Program-made: the position numbers and the translations under genes | Shown here: one piece after another, positions 8,154 to 17,425 of the stretch | Numbering within the stretch: the first letter of the stretch is position 1 | How the letters are laid out: every line of letters starts with the position of its first letter | Assembly: GCA_964530695.1 (NCBI GenBank) | Contig: CAZGYQ010000050.1 | Span: 1 to 24,900, forward strand | Direction of reading: 5' to 3' | Origin: VFBF01 sp964530695 | GTDB lineage: Bacteria > Pseudomonadota > Alphaproteobacteria > Caulobacterales > Aquidulcibacteraceae | DNA: 24,900 bases | Notes under the pieces: model-generated | Databases searched by the model: none | The model's input: only the letters and a program-made list of their open reading frames with translations | What the model was told of the DNA's origin: nothing

Positions 8154-8615
8154 ATGCGGTGGCGGGCATTACCTGAGGTGGCTGAGCGTATAGCGCTCGC
8201 GGAGGCTGAAATGGCTTTGGTTGAAGTGCGCGATCGATCGATCTGGCAAAAACACATCGCGGGCGGACCGGAGGTCGTCGCCCGAGTGGACGCCTTGAAA
8301 CCTGGCGAGGAAGTTTCTTTGCGCGTGGCGGGTAAACGCACCCGCTGGGCGAAAATGCGCAGTCAGCCGACGGGCGAGGCGACCCCCGGGCTCCGCCCCG
8401 CCGACACCGCCGCTTCAAAGCTGTGGTCGGAACTCTATGTGACGCAGCGGGGAAAGTTCGTTGAAATTGCGCTCGACGAAGGGGTGGGCGGCGATTGGAT
8501 CGAAGCAAGTGAAGCGGACCGCGAAGCGGCGTGGGCGGCTTTCAAGGCGTTGGCCGCGGCCGGTTGGCGTTCCGACGGTGCGCCTCTGAGCCGTGAAGAA
8601 CTGCACGAGCGATGA
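8154..8615 (+). CDS. Hypothetical protein, candidate antitoxin partner of the PIN protein
   Basis: A 153-aa soluble protein with no domain that I recognise. It is charged and Ala/Glu-rich (ALPEVAERIALAEAEMALVEVRD), with a Lys/Arg patch (SLRVAGKRTRWAKMR, about 62-76) and an acidic C-terminus. There is no signal peptide or membrane segment. It lies directly upstream of a PIN-domain gene with an ATGA overlap, the layout of vapBC-type modules, although 153 aa is long for a VapB antitoxin. I see no clear ribbon-helix-helix, AbrB or Phd fold. The start ATG 8154 is preceded by a G-run about 9 nt upstream; Met20 (8211) is an alternative. The function is inferred only from position. Confidence 0.72.
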   Translation: MRWRALPEVAERIALAEAEMALVEVRDRSIWQKHIAGGPEVVARVDALKPGEEVSLRVAGKRTRWAKMRSQPTGEATPGLRPADTAASKLWSELYVTQRGKFVEIALDEGVGGDWIEASEADREAAWAAFKALAAAGWRSDGAPLSREELHER

Positions 8616-9060
8616 CGACGCGCCTCACCATCGACACCAACGTGTTCGTGTACGCGCTCGACGCAAGCGATCCTCTCAAGCAGGGGATCGCCTTGCGCGT
8701 GATCGAGGTCTGCCGAGACAGGGATTGCGCCATCGCGATTCAGGTCCTCGGAGAGTGTTATGCGGCGCTTACCCGGAAACTTCGGCGGGCGCCGTGGGAG
8801 GCTGCGCAAGCTGTTCGCAACGTTATGGTGCAATTTCCACACTTCCAGTCGACATCCAGCGCTGTGGATCGGGCGTTGTCGGAAGCGGCGGCCGGAAGGT
8901 ACGCCTACTGGGACGCCCTTTTGCTCGCAGCCGCGCATGAGGCTGGCCGGGCGGCGTGCTTTTCCGAAGACATGCAGGACGGCGCCGTGTTTGGCGCGGT
9001 CGAAGTCGTCAATCCATTCGGGCCGGATGGCTTGAGTTCACGCGCAATGGCCCTTCTCTC

Positions 9061-9064
<4 letters not shown>
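8612..9064 (+). CDS. PIN-domain ribonuclease, VapC-like toxin
   Basis: A 150-aa single PIN domain, a Mg-dependent RNase fold typical of VapC toxins. The four acidic active-site positions can be assigned: D8 in LTIDTNVFVYAL, E48 in IQVLGECYAAL, D101 in YAYWDALLLAAA and D120 in CFSEDMQDG. All are intact, so it should be active. The start overlaps the stop of the preceding candidate antitoxin. Its own stop overlaps the start of metH part 2 (ATGA), so expression of the toxin and of the second half of methionine synthase are coupled. The target RNA is unknown. It could instead be a non-toxic PIN nuclease. Confidence 0.88.
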
Positions 9065-11712
<2,648 letters not shown>

Positions 11713-11713
11713 C

Positions 11714-11735
11714 CGCCGTCTGACGGCGTTGTTAA
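11714..11735 (+). terminator. Weak hairpin terminator after metH2
   Basis: A stem CGCCGT/ACGGCG with a 3-nt loop directly overlaps the end of metH2, followed by TTGTTAAT. The stem is short and the T run is broken, so termination is plausible but not certain. Confidence 0.4.
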
Positions 11736-11769
11736 TGGTGCGGCGAAAGCCCGCGTGTAGAGAAGAAGC

Positions 11770-12327
11770 ATGTCCGATTCCGCTCGCTCATCCGGCCGTC
11801 TTTCCGGCCGCGCCTCGGCGACAGTGACCCTCGCGGCCGTCCTGGTTGCGGCCTGCTCGACCGTGGCTTCCCCCGTCGGGCCGTATCCGGTGAGCCGGAC
11901 GCCCTCCTATCCGGGCGGCCCGTTCGAGGGCGGTCCGCGCTTCATGTCCGCCCCGCCGTCGCAGTGCGTTCCCTTCGCGCGCGAAATCTCCGGCATCGAG
12001 ATCCGCGGCGACGCCAACACCTGGTGGGCGAAGGCCGAGGGCCGCTACGAGCGCGCCGGAACCCCCGCCGTGGGCTCCGTGATCGTGATCCGCACCTGGG
12101 GCGACGGGTCCCGCGGGCACGTCGCGGTGGTCACCCGAATCGTTTCGGACCGCGTAATTCTCGTCGATCACGCGAACTGGCACGGAAGAGGCGAAGTCGC
12201 CGTGGCAGTTCCCGTGAGAGATGTGTCTGAAGACCACAATTGGTCGCAAGTTAACGTGTGGTGGCTCGACACGAATAGGTGGGGATCCAAAAATTATACA
12301 GTCGAAGGTTTCATCCGCCCCCGTTAA
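11770..12327 (+). CDS. CHAP-domain lipoprotein, probable peptidoglycan amidase/endopeptidase
   Basis: A 185-aa protein. The signal sequence ends in a lipobox VAAC (Cys29), so it is probably lipidated and periplasmic. A Pro/Gly-rich spacer follows, then a CHAP domain: the nucleophile in SQCVPFAR (Cys66), GDANTWW, His117 in GHVAVV, and DHANW (133-137) supplying the third polar residue. CHAP enzymes cut peptide or amide bonds in peptidoglycan. The next gene encodes a paralogue with the same domain. The coding sequence is visibly more AT-rich in its last 110 bases than the rest of the window. The start ATG has GAGAAGAA just upstream. Confidence 0.85.
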   Translation: MSDSARSSGRLSGRASATVTLAAVLVAACSTVASPVGPYPVSRTPSYPGGPFEGGPRFMSAPPSQCVPFAREISGIEIRGDANTWWAKAEGRYERAGTPAVGSVIVIRTWGDGSRGHVAVVTRIVSDRVILVDHANWHGRGEVAVAVPVRDVSEDHNWSQVNVWWLDTNRWGSKNYTVEGFIRPR

Positions 12328-12485
12328 CACCTATGAATTAACCTCGAAGTAACTACCTGCGGCACTTTATGGGCTCGACGCTTGCATGTGTCCTCGTGTG
12401 GAGAAGCCGCAGAGGACCGAAGGCAGGTCGGAACCACGTAGGCCCTGACGGCAGAACGCCGGCTGGTCAAAACGGAGGCGGAGCG
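12328..12485 (+). promoter_or_regulatory. Structured leader upstream of the second CHAP gene
   Basis: A 158-bp non-coding stretch between the two CHAP genes. Inverted repeats are CTGCGGC (12357-12363) with GCCGCAG (12406-12412), GTCCTC (12390-12395) with GAGGAC (12412-12417), and GACGGC/GCCGGC-type pairing just before GGAGG. The first two share the base at 12412. It could be a regulatory 5' UTR. I recognise no known riboswitch. Confidence 0.4.
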
Positions 12486-13148
12486 TTGATCGAGACGAAA
12501 GTTTTCCCGCGCTGGAGCGCGTCGGTGCGGACCCTGGTCCGCCTGTCGGCCGCAGTCGGGGCCACGGCGGCCCTCGCCGCCAGCCCGGCGTTCGCGGGCG
12601 ATATCGACGGCGCGCCCGTCGAGGAGACCGCCACGATCACGGGCGCGCCGCTGATGGCCGCTCTCGCGCCGGCCGAGGCCGTCGTCAGTGAAGCAACCCC
12701 CATCGAAGCGCCTGCGGTGCACCGGCTCAGCGCCCGCCTGCAGTGCGTTCCCTACGCCCGCGACGAGAGCGGCGTGGCCATCCGCGGCGACGCCTCCACC
12801 TGGTGGGCGCAGGCCCGCGGCATGTATGTCCGCGCCCGCAAACCCGACGCCGGCAATGTCATGGTCATGCGCGGCTACCGCAATCCCGGTCGCGGACACG
12901 TGGCGGTGGTCCGCCAGGTCCTGTCGGAGCGCTCGATCATCGTCGATCACGCCAACTGGCTGAACAGCGGCGAGGTCACCCTGAACGTGCCGATCGTCGA
13001 TGTCTCGCCCCGCAACGACTGGTCGCAGGTCCGCGTCTGGCACATCCCGACCCAGTCCTGGGGCGTGCGGGTGTACAACGTGCAGGGCTTCATCGTCCCC
13101 GAAACCCTCGGTTCGCGGGGCGGGGCGGTCTCGCACGCGGCCCGCTGA
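12486..13148 (+). CDS. CHAP-domain secreted protein, paralogue of the preceding gene
   Basis: Probable cell-wall hydrolase. I start it at TTG 12486 because GGAGG lies 7 nt upstream and a clean signal peptide follows (IETKVFPRW to AASPAFA, cleavage about residue 37). The in-frame ATG at 12369 would add 39 residues without signal-peptide character. It is 220 aa and has an Ala/Glu-rich spacer at about 40-80. The CHAP domain has Cys87 (LQCVPYAR), GDASTWW, His138 (GHVAVV) and DHANW. It aligns without large gaps with its neighbour from QCVP to the C-terminal GFI, so the two arose by tandem duplication. It ends in a soluble signal peptidase I product, whereas the neighbour is a lipoprotein, suggesting different locations. 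Confidence 0.85.
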   Translation: MIETKVFPRWSASVRTLVRLSAAVGATAALAASPAFAGDIDGAPVEETATITGAPLMAALAPAEAVVSEATPIEAPAVHRLSARLQCVPYARDESGVAIRGDASTWWAQARGMYVRARKPDAGNVMVMRGYRNPGRGHVAVVRQVLSERSIIVDHANWLNSGEVTLNVPIVDVSPRNDWSQVRVWHIPTQSWGVRVYNVQGFIVPETLGSRGGAVSHAAR

Positions 13149-13159
13149 GGCGGCGCGCC

Positions 13160-13228
13160 GGCGAGACGCCAACAGTGACTTCTGGTGTGACTGGGGTCTC
13201 GCCTCGAAAGCATGCCGCCTTGCGAGGC
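13160..13228 (+). other. Two overlapping inverted repeats between CHAP2 and channel genes
   Basis: GGCGAGAC (13160-13167) pairs with GTCTCGCC (13196-13203). GCCTCG (13201-13206) pairs with CGAGGC (13223-13228). The inner arms share three bases, so the hairpins compete. They may be a terminator of the CHAP gene (no T run) or the leader of the channel gene. Confidence 0.35.
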
Positions 13229-13279
13229 GCCGTCCGGTCGCGTTAGTCCCGTCCCGCAAGGCGGAGAGCGGGCCGGGAC

Positions 13280-14296
13280 ATGATCCCCGAACAACCCCAT
13301 AAATTTGTGAGCGATTCCGCGACGGCGGCGTCCGACGAGGCCGCCCCGCCCGTCGTGCGTCCCCGGCCGGCGTCGGACGAGGCGATCTTCCGGGCGAAGG
13401 TCGGGCAGTTCGTCCATTCGGACCCGTTCCGCAACGCGATCCTCGTCGTCATCGTCATCAACGCGATCTGCCTCGGCCTCGACACCGACAGGGCGATCCA
13501 CGCGCAGTACGGCCAGCTTCTGTTCCAGATCGACATGGTCATCACGGCCATCTTCGTCTGGGAAGTCTCGATGAAGCTCTATGTGGACCGAATGTCCTTC
13601 TTCAAGGACGGCTGGAACATCTTTGATTTTCTGATCGTGTTCGCCTCGATCCTGATGATCGGTTCCGAGATCACGGTTCTGCGCATCTTCCGCGTGCTGC
13701 GCGTCGTGCGCGTGCTGCGGGTGTTCCGGCTGTTCGGCGTGGTCAAGGAACTGCGGCGCGTGGTCAACGCGCTGTTCAAGGCGATCCCGGGCATGAGCGC
13801 GATCATCGCCGTGCTCGGGCTGCTGTTCTACGTCTCGGCGGTCATCACCACCGATCTCTTCGGTCAGGAGGCGCCGGAGCTGTTCGGCTCCATCGGCGCG
13901 TCGATCTTCACGCTGTTCCAGGTGATGACCGGGGACGGGTGGTCGGACGTCGTGCGCCTGCTCGGCGATCACTATCCGTGGGCGTGGGCGTTCTTCGTGC
14001 CGTTCATCATCCTCACCAGTTTCGCTGTGCTGAACCTGTTCATCGCCGTCATCGTCGATGCGTTGCAGGACGAGCAGACCCAGGCGCTGGAAGAGGCGAA
14101 GGCCGAACTGGGGACCGACATCGATGAAGCCAAGAAGGAACTCGGCGGCGAGATCGACGAGGTGAGCGCCGAGATCCAGGACATCGAGGACGCGCAGGCG
14201 GTCGCCGCGCGCGAGCGCGCGCAGATTCTCGAGATGCTCGTCGCCATGCGCGCCGAGCTCGGCGAGCTGCGGTCGGGGATGGGGAAGCGGGAGTAG
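13280..14296 (+). CDS. Six-TM voltage-gated cation channel (NaChBac-like ion transport protein)
   Basis: A 338-aa single-repeat channel that would form tetramers in the inner membrane. S1 is about 52-68. S2 to S3 runs through MVITAIFVWEVSMKLYV and GWNIFDFLIVFASILM. S4 carries six arginines at three-residue spacing (R135, 138, 141, 144, 147, 150), so voltage gating is expected. S5 is about 172-192. The pore helix FTLFQVM leads to the filter T217-G-D-G-W-S-D223, and S6 is AVLNLFIAVIVDALQDE. A C-terminal acidic coiled coil spans about 262-332. NavAb/NaChBac have TLESWS; here the key Glu is Asp, with Gly at both flanking positions and an Asp at the end, as in the engineered Ca-selective CavAb (TLDDWSD). 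Ca permeability is an inference. Confidence 0.9.
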   Translation: MIPEQPHKFVSDSATAASDEAAPPVVRPRPASDEAIFRAKVGQFVHSDPFRNAILVVIVINAICLGLDTDRAIHAQYGQLLFQIDMVITAIFVWEVSMKLYVDRMSFFKDGWNIFDFLIVFASILMIGSEITVLRIFRVLRVVRVLRVFRLFGVVKELRRVVNALFKAIPGMSAIIAVLGLLFYVSAVITTDLFGQEAPELFGSIGASIFTLFQVMTGDGWSDVVRLLGDHYPWAWAFFVPFIILTSFAVLNLFIAVIVDALQDEQTQALEEAKAELGTDIDEAKKELGGEIDEVSAEIQDIEDAQAVAARERAQILEMLVAMRAELGELRSGMGKRE

Positions 14297-14311
14297 GGGC
14301 TCCGAAGGCAA

Positions 14312-14338
14312 CGCCGCGTCGGTGCGGTCGCCGCGGCG
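14312..14338. terminator. GC-rich hairpin between convergent genes
   Basis: CGCCGCG (14312-14318) pairs with CGCGGCG (14332-14338) in the 44-bp gap between the channel gene and the convergent VIT gene. It has no T tract, so it may act as a bidirectional, possibly Rho-assisted, end. Confidence 0.4.
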
Positions 14339-14340
14339 CC

Positions 14341-15042
14341 CTACACGACCGCGCCGAAGACCCGTCCGATGCCTGCCGTGATCGCCATGGCGATTGCGCC
14401 CCAGAACGTCACGCGAATGACGGCCGTCGTCATGCGGGCGCCGCCGGCGCGCGCGCCGATGGCGCCGAGAAACGCGAGGAAGAGCAGCGATGCAATCGAG
14501 ACTGCGGCGGGAAGCACCTCCAGGGGCGCCGCAGTGACGATCCCGAGCGGGAGCATGGCGCCGGCCGCGAAGGTGGCGGCCGATGTCAAAGCCGCTTGAA
14601 TCGGGCGTGCGGCGGTCATGTCGGATATGTGCAGCTCGTCGCGCGCGTGCGCCGCGAGTGCATCCTTGGCCGTGAGTTGCTGCGCGACCTGCGCGGCAAG
14701 CGCCGGTTCAAGCCCGCGCTTCACGTAGATAGCGGCGAGTTCCTCGAGTTCGAACTCCGGATCATCCTGCAGCTCCTTGGTTTCGCGCGCGATGTCCGCC
14801 CGTTCCGTGTCCGCCTGCGAACTGACGGATACATATTCGCCCGCCGCCATGGACATCGCGCCAGCGACCAGGCCGGCGGTCCCGGCGATGAGAATGTCGC
14901 CCCGGGTCGCCGCAGCCGCAGCCACGCCAACGATCAGGCTCGCCGTCGAGACGATCCCGTCATTGGCGCCAAGAACAGCGGCGCGCAGCCAGCCGATGCG
15001 CTCAATCGCGTGCCGCTCGGTGTGAACATGCAGTCGGCTCAT
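14341..15042 (-). CDS. VIT1/CCC1-family Fe2+/Mn2+ transporter
   Basis: A membrane protein of the VIT family (233 aa). It shows the family signatures HAIERIGWLRAAVLGANDGIVSTASLIVGV in TM1, GLVAGAMSMAAGEYVSVSSQADTERADI in TM2, then a cytoplasmic acidic helical metal-binding hairpin (KELQDDPEFELEELAAIYVKRG). Three further TMs run from about 155 to the end. Family members move Fe2+ or Mn2+ out of the cytoplasm, in bacteria probably for detoxification. The start at 15042 has AGGGGGAA upstream and overlaps the histidine kinase stop (ATGA), so it is the last gene of the pepSY-regulator-kinase operon. A longer N-terminus from 15105 would overlap the kinase and is rejected. Confidence 0.9.
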   Translation of the reverse strand: MSRLHVHTERHAIERIGWLRAAVLGANDGIVSTASLIVGVAAAAATRGDILIAGTAGLVAGAMSMAAGEYVSVSSQADTERADIARETKELQDDPEFELEELAAIYVKRGLEPALAAQVAQQLTAKDALAAHARDELHISDMTAARPIQAALTSAATFAAGAMLPLGIVTAAPLEVLPAAVSIASLLFLAFLGAIGARAGGARMTTAVIRVTFWGAIAMAITAGIGRVFGAVV

Positions 15043-16073
15043 GAGAAAGGTTCCCCCTGTGACGTGAAATCGAGGACGAGTTCGCGCCGCTCCGCACGGG
15101 TGCAAAGCGCGCCATTGTGGGCAGCCATGATCCTTGCGACGATCGCGAGACCAAGGCCCGCCCCGTTTGCGCTTGCATGGTCCGCGCGTGCGCCGCGGCG
15201 CGAAAGACGCGTCAGGTCGTCGTCTGTGAGGCCCGGGCCTTCATCGCGCACCGCCAGACGTGCGCCGGGCCCGGCGATGACCGTCACGGTTCCGCCCGCC
15301 GGCGTTACGCGCAAGGCGTTCTCGATGAGATTGCGCAACGCGGCTGTGACGGCTTCCCGGCGTCCAGGAAACGCGACGCCGCCGAGATCCTCGAATGCGA
15401 TGCAGCGTTTCTCCTTCACCGCCAGAGGCGCAAGAGATGCAACAAGACCGGCGGCCACCGAACTGGGATCGACAGATTGCCTCGGCGTCTCGGCGGCGGA
15501 CTGCGCATCCAGCCTGGCCACGAGCAGCAATTGGTCGACGAGTCTGGCGAGTGCAGCGACATCGTCGCGCAAGGAGCGGGTCATGTCGGGCGGCAGGCGA
15601 TCCAGCTCCAGGGCGAGAATGGCCAGCGGGGTCTTGAGTTCATGCGCCGCATCCGCCGCGAACGCTTCCTGCGCTTCGGCGACGGCGTCCAGCCGCTCAA
15701 GCAGCCGATTGACCGAGGATGCAAAAGGCTGCGCCTCCAGCGGGAACTGGGAATGGTCGATGCGCACGCCGCGCGGCGCCTTGTGCGCCGTGCTGTCGAC
15801 GTCCGCCGCCGCCTGCTGCAGCGGACGCAGCGCGGCGCGAATGACAAGCGCGCCCGCAATGGCGACCAGCCCCAGCAGAACCACTAGCGGCGCCAGAACG
15901 TGGTCGGCCACCTCGTGGGCAAGCTGGGGCCCCGACAGCGGCGCTTCGGCGCCGACGACATACTCAACGGCTACAAGGCCGAGAAGCACGATGGCCCCCA
16001 GCACGGCCACAAGGCCAAGCCCCAACGCAAGGCGCCCGCGCAACGAGCGCATCAAAGCGCCCTGAAACATCAC
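15039..16073 (-). CDS. Sensor histidine kinase (QseC/PmrB-type)
   Basis: A 344-aa inner-membrane kinase. TM1 is about 15-40, the periplasmic loop is very short (about 41-60) and TM2 is about 61-80. An HAMP-like linker follows. The HisKA domain has H144 in DAAHELKTPLA. The HATPase domain has N-box NLIENALRVTP, G1 DEGPGLTDDD and G2 GAGLGLAI. The small sensor loop suggests recognition of an ion or a membrane signal, not a large ligand. The partner is the response regulator at 16070-16741, whose stop overlaps this start. The GTG at 16073 is preceded by GGAGG with 7-nt spacing; ATG 16070 is the next codon. The gene also overlaps the VIT transporter start, implying that metal transport is part of its output or its signal. 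Confidence 0.93.
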   Translation of the reverse strand: MMFQGALMRSLRGRLALGLGLVAVLGAIVLLGLVAVEYVVGAEAPLSGPQLAHEVADHVLAPLVVLLGLVAIAGALVIRAALRPLQQAAADVDSTAHKAPRGVRIDHSQFPLEAQPFASSVNRLLERLDAVAEAQEAFAADAAHELKTPLAILALELDRLPPDMTRSLRDDVAALARLVDQLLLVARLDAQSAAETPRQSVDPSSVAAGLVASLAPLAVKEKRCIAFEDLGGVAFPGRREAVTAALRNLIENALRVTPAGGTVTVIAGPGARLAVRDEGPGLTDDDLTRLSRRGARADHASANGAGLGLAIVARIMAAHNGALCTRAERRELVLDFTSQGEPFS

Positions 16074-16741
16074 GTGCGATCCTCCAGCAGGTACCCGACG
16101 CCGCGAACCGTGTGCAGCATTCCCGGCGCACCCGCCTCATCAAGTCGCTTGCGCAGGCGCGACACTACGGCCTCGACGGCGTTCGGCGTGACTTCGTCGT
16201 CGAACGCATAGAGCGCGGTTTCGATGGCGTCCTTTGACGCCACGGCTCCGGCGCGGCGCAGGAGAAGCTCCAGAAGGGCAAGCTCGCGGCGCGTCAGCTC
16301 CAGCGCTTCTCCGTCGACCGACGCACGCCTTGCCGCGACGTCCAGACGGACCGGGCCGGATTGCAGGATAGGCGCGGCGCGCGGACCCGGACGGCGCAGG
16401 AGCGCCCGCAATCGGGCGGCGACTTCCTCGGTGGCGAAGGGCTTGGCGAGATAATCGTCGGCGCCGGCGTTGAGCCCCAGAACGCGCTCTTCCATCGTTG
16501 CGCGCGCGGTGAGTGCGAGGACCGGAGGAAAGCTCTCGCCTGTCCTGGCTTTCAGCCATGCGAGGCCGTCCCCATCGGGCAGTCCGAGATCGAGAATGAT
16601 CGCGTCGTAGGTTGCGACCGCGAGCGCATCGTCCGCCTCGGCGAGCGTCGCGGCGCGGTCGCTGGCGAAGCCTTGCTTCGCCAGCCCCTCCGCCAGGAGT
16701 GCGGCGAGCCGCGCGGTGTCTTCCACGATCAGCAGCCGCAT
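16070..16741 (-). CDS. OmpR-family response regulator
   Basis: A 223-aa DNA-binding regulator. The receiver domain has the acidic pair E7-D8, phospho-acceptor D51 (IILDLGLPDGDG), T78 and K100 (LAKPF). The winged-helix output domain (about 125-220) contains LTRRELALLELLLRRAGAVASKDAI and VEAVVSRLRKRLD, ending HTVRGVGYLLE. It is cognate to the downstream kinase, with overlapping genes. Regulators of this class bind direct repeats spaced one helical turn apart. Two such repeats (CCTGAC-N5-CCTGAC) lie in the intergenic region at 17260-17276 and 17329-17345, upstream of this operon and of the divergent cytochrome b gene. Confidence 0.94.
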   Translation of the reverse strand: MRLLIVEDTARLAALLAEGLAKQGFASDRAATLAEADDALAVATYDAIILDLGLPDGDGLAWLKARTGESFPPVLALTARATMEERVLGLNAGADDYLAKPFATEEVAARLRALLRRPGPRAAPILQSGPVRLDVAARRASVDGEALELTRRELALLELLLRRAGAVASKDAIETALYAFDDEVTPNAVEAVVSRLRKRLDEAGAPGMLHTVRGVGYLLEDRT

Positions 16742-16750
16742 GGATGCGGC

Positions 16751-17122
16751 TCAGGAACGGCGTTCGTCTTTCTCCCGTCCATCATCCTGGTCTCGTCCGC
16801 GATCGTTGTCGTTGCGCTCCCGGTTTGCGCGCCGTTCTTCCGCGCGATGGAGGATCGCCCCGGTGTAAGGATCAAGGATCACCTCCACGGACCGTCCGTC
16901 CGCGGTTCGCGCCCTCGTTTCCACGCAACCGTCCTCGTGCTCCCAACCTCCGGTCTGGGTCAATCCAGCGCCCGACAGCGTCCGCGCAAGCGCCGGTTTG
17001 TCCAACGGAGTCCCTTGCGCGCTTGCCGGGCACGTATGTCCTTCCGACGCCAGGGCCGACGGTGCGTGCGCACAGAGCATTGCGCCAGTGGCGAGCGCGA
17101 CGCTCCCAAGAAGCGATTTCAT
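16751..17122 (-). CDS. Small secreted PepSY-domain protein
   Basis: A 123-aa precursor with a signal peptide (MKSLLGSVALATGAML to PSALAS, cleavage about 25). A single PepSY-like domain follows: PLDKPALARTLSGAGLTQTGGWEHEDGCVETRARTADGRSVEVILDPYTGAIL. The tail is a highly charged, disordered Arg/Asp/Glu segment (RRANRERNDNDRGRDQDDGREKDERRS) that could bind cations. Two cysteines (C31, C66 by my count) could form a disulfide. It is the first gene of the operon, 9 bp before the response regulator. PepSY proteins paired with QseBC-like systems and cytochrome b are common in proteobacteria. A role as periplasmic signal input or metal/redox sensor is inferred. AAGGAA lies 8 nt before the ATG. Confidence 0.83.
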   Translation of the reverse strand: MKSLLGSVALATGAMLCAHAPSALASEGHTCPASAQGTPLDKPALARTLSGAGLTQTGGWEHEDGCVETRARTADGRSVEVILDPYTGAILHRAEERRANRERNDNDRGRDQDDGREKDERRS

Positions 17123-17259
17123 AGCTGAGTTCCTTTTTGCGCAGGTTGAGCCAGATCAGTCTGCGTCACGTTCCCGTCCGGTTTTCCTGCCGCCGCGTCC
17201 GGCGGACGCGCCCGGCGCAGGCACACTGGAGCGTGACGGCGACGCACTTAGGACGCTTG

Positions 17260-17276
17260 CCTGACCTCAACCTGAC
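17260..17276 (+). promoter_or_regulatory. Predicted response-regulator box 1, facing plus strand
   Basis: Direct repeat CCTGAC (17260-17265) and CCTGAC (17271-17276) with 11-bp period, flanked by T at -2 and CA shortly after. It starts 138 bp upstream of pepSY. It matches box 2 in inverse orientation. Confidence 0.7.
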
Positions 17277-17328
17277 GCACGGGGGAGTGGTGCGGTCCCG
17301 GCGGCGCACGGCGGCCCGCGCGGCTTGT

Positions 17329-17345
17329 GTCAGGCTCACGTCAGG
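17329..17345 (-). promoter_or_regulatory. Predicted response-regulator box 2, facing minus strand
   Basis: GTCAGG (17329-17334) and GTCAGG (17340-17345), also with 11-bp period, are the reverse complement of box 1. The shared consensus is CCTGAC, a 5-nt spacer with central T.A, then CCTGAC. It ends 81 bp before the cytochrome b561 ATG. Confidence 0.7.
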
Positions 17346-17425
17346 AAGGGTCGCTAAGCGATGCGGCGAGGCCCCGGCCATGGGGCTCCTCGTGATCAAG
17401 ATTCCGCCGCTGCAGGGGGCGCACA

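Larger units (their letters stand above)
17123..17425. promoter_or_regulatory. Divergent regulatory region between pepSY operon and cytochrome b561 gene
   Basis: A 303-bp gap with no credible gene. It holds the two response-regulator boxes listed separately and a GC-rich hairpin near the cytochrome start (17367-17375 with 17382-17392, arms CGAG-GCCCC and GGGGC-TC-CTCG) that may lie in the 5' UTR. Confidence 0.7.

Noticed and set aside
12325..12342. TTAA...TTAA pair upstream of CHAP2 as a CtrA box
   Set aside because: The spacing is 10 bases, not the 7 of the CtrA consensus TTAA-N7-TTAAC.
12369..12485. ATG 12369 as the start of the second CHAP gene
   Set aside because: It would add a 39-residue Arg/Gly-rich stretch before a signal peptide. 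TTG 12486 has a proper GGAGG and gives a clean signal peptide.
14312..14338. tRNA or small RNA gene in the channel/VIT gap
   Set aside because: Only a single GC-rich hairpin is present. There is no T-loop or anticodon pattern.
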